A stretch of 9,373 nt of DNA from Actinomycetota bacterium (GTDB lineage: Bacteria; Actinomycetota; Actinomycetes; S36-B12), in assembly GCA_026392575.1 (NCBI GenBank), contig JAPLBU010000167.1, positions 7,155-16,527 on the forward strand. Direction: 5' to 3'. The notes beneath the pieces are model-generated. The model saw nothing but the letters and a program-made list of their open reading frames with translations. It had not been told where the DNA came from and did not search any database. A program made the translations under genes and the position numbers. Below are positions 6,290-9,373 of this stretch, one piece after another. Position 1 is the stretch's first letter. Each line of letters opens with the position of its first letter.

Positions 6290-7153
6290 GTGAGCACACC
6301 CCCCTTCATCGACCTGCCGCCCGGCGTCATCGTCGAGCGCTGGCCCGTGCGTGGCACGGAGCGGGCTGTCATGCACACGGGCCTCGTCGCGGACAGGCCG
6401 TGGGCGTTGCTGGTGCCGGGCTTCACGGGCAGCAAGGAGGACTTCATCGCCGTGCTGCCGCTGCTGGCGGAGACCGGAGTCGGGGCCGTGTCCTTCGACC
6501 AGCTGGGTCAGAACGAGTCCGACGGATCGGTCGATGCGGGCGACTACGCGCTGCCCCTGCTCGCCGCCGATATAGCGGTCATCGCCGAGACCGCGGCAGC
6601 GCAATTCGGATTGACAGCACCTCACCTGCTCGGGCACTCGTTCGGTGGACTGGTCGTGCAGGAGGCCGTAGCCGCCGGCATGATCCGGCCGGCATCACTG
6701 ACGCTGTTCTGCACGGGTCCGGGTGGGCTGCCACCCGAACGGTGGGGCGCTGTGCCCGATCTCGTCGCGGCCCTTGAACACGCTGACCTCGCGGAGATCT
6801 GGCGCATCATGCATGAGATGGAGGAGGCCGACGAGACAGTGCCGCCGCCACTCGATGTGGCTGCGTTCCTGGAGCGGCGCTGGCATGCCAACAGTCCCGT
6901 GCAGTTGCGCGAGTTTGCGCTATTGCTCATGCACCAGCCGCGGCTTGTCGAGCGGCTGCGGCCGGCGATCGCCGTCATCCCGACGACCATCATGTGGGGC
7001 GAGGACGACGATGCCTGGCCCATCGAGGTGCAGGCGGACATGGCGGCAGAACTCGGGGTGACGTCGGTGGAACTGCCGGGCGTGGGGCACTCGCCGAATG
7101 CGCAGGACCCGCAGGCGATGGTCGATGCGCTACTGCGTGCCTGGGCTCGATGA
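6290..7153 (+). CDS. Alpha/beta hydrolase
   Basis: The 287-residue product is a cytoplasmic alpha/beta-hydrolase-fold enzyme. The parts seen are the oxyanion-side strand LLVPGFTGSKEDF (about 40-52), the nucleophile elbow GHSFGG with Ser117, a helical lid region (about 145-215, WGAVPDLVAALEHADLAEIW), an acidic Asp cluster GEDDDAWP (237-244) expected to supply the catalytic Asp, and the catalytic His267 in GVGHSPN. The triad is complete, so it should be active. The family covers esterases, lipases, haloperoxidase-like enzymes and C-C hydrolases, and the substrate cannot be told from sequence. The start is GTG 6290, giving VSTPPFIDLPP, which fits the -10 box 7 bases upstream. The stop codon lies inside a 12-bp tandem repeat and overlaps the 3' end of the convergent DUF3048 gene by 24 bases. 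The 63-base gap to the triplet-repeat gene upstream is divergent. Confidence 0.88.
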   Translation: MSTPPFIDLPPGVIVERWPVRGTERAVMHTGLVADRPWALLVPGFTGSKEDFIAVLPLLAETGVGAVSFDQLGQNESDGSVDAGDYALPLLAADIAVIAETAAAQFGLTAPHLLGHSFGGLVVQEAVAAGMIRPASLTLFCTGPGGLPPERWGAVPDLVAALEHADLAEIWRIMHEMEEADETVPPPLDVAAFLERRWHANSPVQLREFALLLMHQPRLVERLRPAIAVIPTTIMWGEDDDAWPIEVQADMAAELGVTSVELPGVGHSPNAQDPQAMVDALLRAWAR

Positions 7154-8317
7154 CGCGGTCGATGACGGGCTCGATGACGGGTTCGGCAAGGCGCCAGCCG
7201 AGGGAGTGGGCTTCGGCTCCGTCAGCGGGGTGATCGTCGCCTTGCGCTTGCGATCGAGCAGGGCGATCCACAGCTGACCCGGCTTGAACGGCATGACCGT
7301 GCCGTCGTCGAGGGTGAACGTGGTGCCGTCCTCTGCGGTCGGCCGGCTCCACGTCACGTCCCAGGCGAGGCCGTCGCGCATGACGACCGCCCGGCCCGTG
7401 CCGATGGTCTCCGCGTGCGGGGTGTTGCCGCCGCCCTTGTCGAAGAACGCCGACGGCCGCTGCCGCACGTACTGGATGACGACGGTCGCGGCGTTCTGGC
7501 CGAGGTCGTCCTCCTCTGCGCGTGCTCGCGCACCGTTGAGCGAGACGCCGTACAGGCCGGTCTTTCGGCTGAATGTGAAGGCGGCGGAGCTGTAGCCCCA
7601 TTTCATGGTCGCCGACTTCGCGACCAGTCCGCCGGCGGGGATGGCCGCATCGAACACGAAGCCGAGGTCATGCTCAAGTGATGCCTTGGGTGCGCGCTTC
7701 AGCCCGACCCGACCGTCCAGGTAGTAGTTGTACGGCGCACGACGGCTGTTGTCGCGGCTGTAGCCCTCTGCACCCTTGTTGGGGGAGATGTCGTGGAACG
7801 GTGCCGCATCGAGCAGCGGCCACATCTTGCGCTGCGCTCCGGAGAAGCCGAACGCGGGCCGGTCGTACTGGGCGAGCAGGTCGATGTCGGTGATCCGGGC
7901 CGACCGGACCGGACCGATGCGCTGTGGGATGTTCCCGGCGAAGACGGCAGCGATGCGCGTGATGCCGTACTCAACCTCCTCCAGGTAGACAACGTCAGCT
8001 CGGTTGAGACCGGCGTGCGGCTGCGCGTACTGCGTGTTGTCGAGCTTGACGACGAGGACCGGTTTGGCCTCGGTGCCGGGCATGCCATCCAGCGGTGACA
8101 GGTACGTGGGTGTCGGCGTGGGTGTTGGCGTGGGCGTGGGGGACGGGCTGGGGCTGGGGGAGGCCGACGGTGTCGGTGACGGAGCTGCCGTGACGGCCGG
8201 CGCTGCGCTCGTGGTCACGATGGCGGCTGGTGTTGAGGTGGTGCAGCCTGCGAGGAGCCCGCCCGCTGCCACGACGACAGCACACCCCAGCGCCGTCATG
8301 CTTCGCGTGTTCGTCAT
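7130..8317 (-). CDS. DUF3048 domain lipoprotein (YerB-like)
   Basis: This 395-residue secreted lipoprotein belongs to the DUF3048 family; B. subtilis YerB is a named member, and the biochemical role is unknown. A signal peptide ends in lipobox L22-A23-G24-C25. A Pro/Ser/Thr stalk follows (about 46-71, mainly PS and PT dipeptides), typical of a cell-wall-spanning spacer in actinobacteria. The DUF3048 N-terminal domain begins at about residue 85 with KPVLVVKLDN and shows the hallmark stretches PHAGLNRADVVYLEEVEYG (100-118), IGPVRSARITDIDLL (134-148) and FGFSGAQ (156-162). The C-terminal part (about 255-370) is the second DUF3048 domain, ending near PGQLWIALLDR. The last about 25 residues are a Ser/Pro tail encoded partly by a 12-bp tandem repeat. 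The start at 8317 sits 6 bases after a TACGCT box, suggesting a leaderless message. The gene diverges from mraZ. Confidence 0.88.
   Translation of the reverse strand: MTNTRSMTALGCAVVVAAGGLLAGCTTSTPAAIVTTSAAPAVTAAPSPTPSASPSPSPSPTPTPTPTPTPTYLSPLDGMPGTEAKPVLVVKLDNTQYAQPHAGLNRADVVYLEEVEYGITRIAAVFAGNIPQRIGPVRSARITDIDLLAQYDRPAFGFSGAQRKMWPLLDAAPFHDISPNKGAEGYSRDNSRRAPYNYYLDGRVGLKRAPKASLEHDLGFVFDAAIPAGGLVAKSATMKWGYSSAAFTFSRKTGLYGVSLNGARARAEEDDLGQNAATVVIQYVRQRPSAFFDKGGGNTPHAETIGTGRAVVMRDGLAWDVTWSRPTAEDGTTFTLDDGTVMPFKPGQLWIALLDRKRKATITPLTEPKPTPSAGALPNPSSSPSSTASSSPGTQ
7147..7182. repeat. Three 12-bp tandem repeats at overlapping gene ends
   Basis: Three head-to-tail copies of TCGATGACGSGN (7147-7158, 7159-7170, 7171-7182) lie where the hydrolase and DUF3048 genes end tail to tail. 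On the minus strand they encode PSSS, PSST and ASSS units of the lipoprotein tail. On the plus strand the first copy carries the TGA of the hydrolase. Confidence 0.8.
8105..8182 (-). repeat. Low-complexity Pro-Thr/Pro-Ser stalk coding repeat
   Basis: This part of the DUF3048 gene encodes about 26 residues of alternating Pro with Thr or Ser (residues 46-71). The DNA is a G-rich six-base-like repeat on the plus strand (GTGGGC/GTCGGC variants). Such stalks vary in length between strains by replication slippage. Confidence 0.75.
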
Positions 8318-8323
8318 TCAGGC

Positions 8324-8329
8324 AGCGTA
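8324..8329 (-). promoter_or_regulatory. -10 box of a probable leaderless promoter for the DUF3048 gene
   Basis: TACGCT on the minus strand ends 6 bases before ATG 8317, and no Shine-Dalgarno lies between them. Hexamer and spacing are identical to those of the C45 gene. A -35 element is not obvious. Confidence 0.5.
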
Positions 8330-8443
8330 TGCGGCGCGCCGGTGCCACCGGACCACTGCGGGGCGTGTCCGGCCACGGGCCGGTGGACCCGCCTCCTGCC
8401 GGGTGCGCTCGAGGAACCCCGTGGAGGAAACGATCCATTTCCA

Positions 8444-8498
8444 TGGGGAGTGGTGGTTGACGGTGGAGGGAAATGGGGTACAGTGGCGTCACTTGGAG
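8444..8498 (+). promoter_or_regulatory. Putative MraZ operator: six TGG boxes at exact 10-bp spacing
   Basis: TGG begins at 8444, 8454, 8464, 8474, 8484 and 8494, reading TGGGG, TGGTT, TGGAG, TGGGG, TGGCG and TGGAG. MraZ is known to bind direct TGGGN-type repeats separated by about 5 bases (10-bp period) upstream of its own gene. The array covers the -35, the -10 and the likely transcription start, so binding should repress mraZ and the dcw genes behind it. Six in-phase boxes is more than the three or four usually described; the TGGTT and TGGCG boxes are the weakest. Confidence 0.75.
8457..8484 (+). promoter_or_regulatory. mraZ promoter (TTGACG-N16-TACAGT)
   Basis: A -35 TTGACG (8457-8462) and a -10 TACAGT (8479-8484) are separated by 16 bases, a close match to the principal sigma-factor consensus. 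Transcription would start near 8491, leaving a leader of about 50 bases before the mraZ ATG. It is the best promoter in the window and lies inside the TGG-box array. Confidence 0.7.
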
Positions 8499-8527
8499 AA
8501 ACCAGGGTTACGCGTGGGGCGGGTCGG

Positions 8528-8533
8528 GGAGGT
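8528..8533 (+). promoter_or_regulatory. Shine-Dalgarno of mraZ
   Basis: GGAGGT lies 7 bases before ATG 8541 and rules out the longer in-frame extension upstream, which would run through the promoter. Confidence 0.8.
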
Positions 8534-8540
8534 GGGGCGG

Positions 8541-8978
8541 ATGTTCCTGGGATTCCTGGGCACCCATACGCCGCGCCTGGACGACAAGGGCCGCCTCGTC
8601 CTGCCGGCGAAGTTCCGTGAGGGGCTGGCCGGCGGACTGGTATTGACCAAGGGGCAGGACCGTTCGGTTGCCGTCTGGCCGGCGGCGGAATTCGCGGCCT
8701 ATGCCGAGCGGTTGAACGAAGCCTCCCGTTCCAACCCCAAGGTGCAGGCCTACCAGCGCGTGCTGTTCTCCGGGGCATCCGATGAGATTCCGGACCGTCA
8801 GGGCCGCATCACGCTGCCGACCACCCTGCGCGAGTACGCCGGCCTGGATCGCGATGTCGTTGTCGTCGGCCGCAATGCGACGGCCGAGATCTGGGATGCC
8901 GCCACCTGGGCGACCTACCTGGCCAGCCAGGAGGACGACTTCTCCGAACTGAGCGAGGGAGTGATCCCTGGATTCTGA
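8541..8978 (+). CDS. mraZ: Transcriptional regulator MraZ
   Basis: MraZ is the DNA-binding regulator encoded first in the division and cell wall (dcw) cluster, where it acts on its own promoter. The 145-residue product has the two expected AbrB-like half-domains, each with the family D-x-x-x-R motif: D14-DKG-R18 followed by LVLPAKFR, and D85-RQG-R89 followed by ITLP. The length is normal for the family. The N-terminus reads MFLGFLGTHTPRLDDKG, whereas relatives usually read MFLGTxTPxLDDKG. The extra FLG comes from a 9-base tandem duplication (8544-8552 and 8553-8561, TTCCTGGGA/TTCCTGGGC). ATG 8541 has a strong ribosome site at 7 bases. The gene is followed after 154 bases by a small membrane ORF and rsmH. 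Six in-phase TGG boxes upstream are the likely target of its own product. Confidence 0.95.
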   Translation: MFLGFLGTHTPRLDDKGRLVLPAKFREGLAGGLVLTKGQDRSVAVWPAAEFAAYAERLNEASRSNPKVQAYQRVLFSGASDEIPDRQGRITLPTTLREYAGLDRDVVVVGRNATAEIWDAATWATYLASQEDDFSELSEGVIPGF

Positions 8979-9132
8979 CAGCCACGAACCGCGCGGTGAG
9001 GTCTCCTCCCGCTCCCCGAAACGTTCCTGACGCCACTTCCCCGGCGCCAGGGCCCGCTCACTCGAAGCGGGCGGGGACCTGGCCGCGCGGCCTGCCCTCC
9101 TCCCAACCGCGACCTTCTCTGAAGGGGGACCG
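8979..9132 (+). promoter_or_regulatory. Intergenic leader with bulged hairpin and possible pseudoknot (candidate mraW-type RNA)
   Basis: This gap folds on paper into a compact element. An outer stem GCCAGG/CCTGGC (9046-9051 with 9078-9083) stacks on an inner stem GCCCGCT/AGCGGGC (9052-9058 with 9066-9072), closed by a 7-base loop. The 3' side has a 5-base bulge GGGGA (9073-9077). Bases TCCCC at 9038-9042 can pair with that bulge to form a pseudoknot. A small hairpin CCTTC-TCT-GAAGG (9113-9125) touches the next ribosome site. Two palindromes also lie here: ACCGCGCGGT (8988-8997) and GGCCGCGCGGCC (9081-9092). A conserved mraW RNA motif upstream of mraW (rsmH) is known in actinobacteria; whether this is a member I cannot verify. 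No T-run terminator is visible. Confidence 0.42.
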
Positions 9133-9264
9133 ATGACCACCCTGATCCACGCCGCCCAGCCCGTTCGCCATGTCCTGCGCTCGACCGGCGTCCTCGCCCT
9201 CGCCCTCGGCCTCACCGTTGTCGTCCTGGTGGCGCTCGCGTCCGTCGTCGAGACCTGGGCCTAG
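9133..9264 (+). CDS. Small single-span membrane protein between mraZ and rsmH
   Basis: This 43-residue ORF is too short for most gene callers. It has a basic, polar N-terminus (about residues 1-17, with His and Arg), one hydrophobic helix (about 18-40, GVLALALGLTVVVLVALASV) and a short tail VETWA. An in-out orientation with a cytoplasmic N-terminus is likely. AAGGGGG (9122-9128) lies 4 bases before the ATG. The stop at 9264 is 13 bases from the rsmH ATG, so the two are probably co-translated. Its location inside the dcw cluster suggests an envelope or division role, but I do not recognise the family. It is not FtsL, which lies after rsmH and is larger. Codons are strongly GC-ending, as in neighbouring genes. 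Confidence 0.6.
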   Translation: MTTLIHAAQPVRHVLRSTGVLALALGLTVVVLVALASVVETWA

Positions 9265-9277
9265 TCGGAGCCATCGG

Positions 9278-9373
9278 ATGACCACATCGACCCGCCACCT
9301 CCCGGTCATGCGTGACCGGGTGATCGCGCTGCTCGCCCCCGCGCTGGCAGCGCCAGGAGCGGTGCTGGTCGAT
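9278..9373 (+). CDS. rsmH: 16S rRNA (cytosine(1402)-N(4))-methyltransferase RsmH, N-terminal part
   Basis: Only the first 32 codons are present; the gene runs off the window. The sequence HLPVMRDRVIALLAPAL followed by APGAVLVD matches the N-terminus of RsmH (MraW), where the next residues normally begin the ATLGxGGH S-adenosylmethionine-binding loop. RsmH methylates C1402 of 16S rRNA in the decoding centre. GGAG (9267-9270) lies 7 bases before the ATG. Its position after mraZ is the standard dcw order, although a small membrane ORF intervenes here. Confidence 0.88.
   Translation, partial: MTTSTRHLPVMRDRVIALLAPALAAPGAVLVD

Noticed and set aside
6227..6637. Open extension of the triplet-repeat ORF to 6637
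   Set aside because: It is antisense to the hydrolase, and the repeat pattern starts only after ATG 6226.
8105..8182. Repeat array as CRISPR or mobile element
   Set aside because: It is a short dipeptide-coding Pro-Thr stalk without spacers or flanking structure.
8004..8540. In-frame extension of mraZ upstream
   Set aside because: It crosses the DUF3048 coding region and the mraZ promoter; MraZ begins at 8541 with a strong ribosome site.
8508..9215. Minus-strand ORF of 235 codons
   Set aside because: It is antisense to mraZ and the small membrane ORF, with no domain features.

Overview
The window is high-GC DNA read as a chromosomal segment of an actinobacterium (Actinomycetota). This rests on strong GC bias at third codon positions, the start of the division and cell wall cluster (mraZ then rsmH), a HelD/HelR-type RNA polymerase recycling ATPase, and several genes whose start codon lies 6-7 bases after a TANNNT -10 box (leaderless transcripts). 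I cannot assign a genus. No mobile element, tRNA, rRNA or CRISPR array is visible; the region looks like stable core chromosome.

Layout. Bases 27-4157 hold three minus-strand genes read from right to left: a HelD/HelR-family motor ATPase (4157-2076), a C45-family self-cleaving acyltransferase/hydrolase (2043-1033) and a DUF4349 lipoprotein (932-27). A divergent intergenic region (4158-4353) with a perfect 9+9 inverted repeat, readable as two inverted actinobacterial DnaA boxes, separates helD from a plus-strand pair: rmuC (4354-5478) and a TspO/MBR-family membrane protein (5481-5954). Converging on tspO is a small minus-strand gene (6226-5972) whose 84-residue product is an almost perfect three-residue Ser-x-x repeat. 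Diverging from it is a leaderless alpha/beta hydrolase gene (6290-7153), whose 3' end overlaps the convergent DUF3048 lipoprotein gene (8317-7130) by 24 bases.

The right end begins the dcw cluster. A promoter (TTGACG-16-TACAGT) is covered by six TGG boxes spaced exactly 10 bp apart, the expected architecture of an autoregulatory MraZ operator. It drives mraZ (8541-8978). A 154-base intergenic region follows, able to fold into a bulged hairpin with a possible pseudoknot. Next come an unannotated-looking 43-codon single-membrane-span ORF (9133-9264) and the first 32 codons of rsmH, cut by the window edge.

The points most worth a second look are the Ser-x-x triplet-repeat protein, the long MraZ operator, the putative RNA switch between mraZ and rsmH that can pair with a Shine-Dalgarno, and the small membrane ORF inside the dcw cluster. 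I see no clear defence or biosynthetic system.
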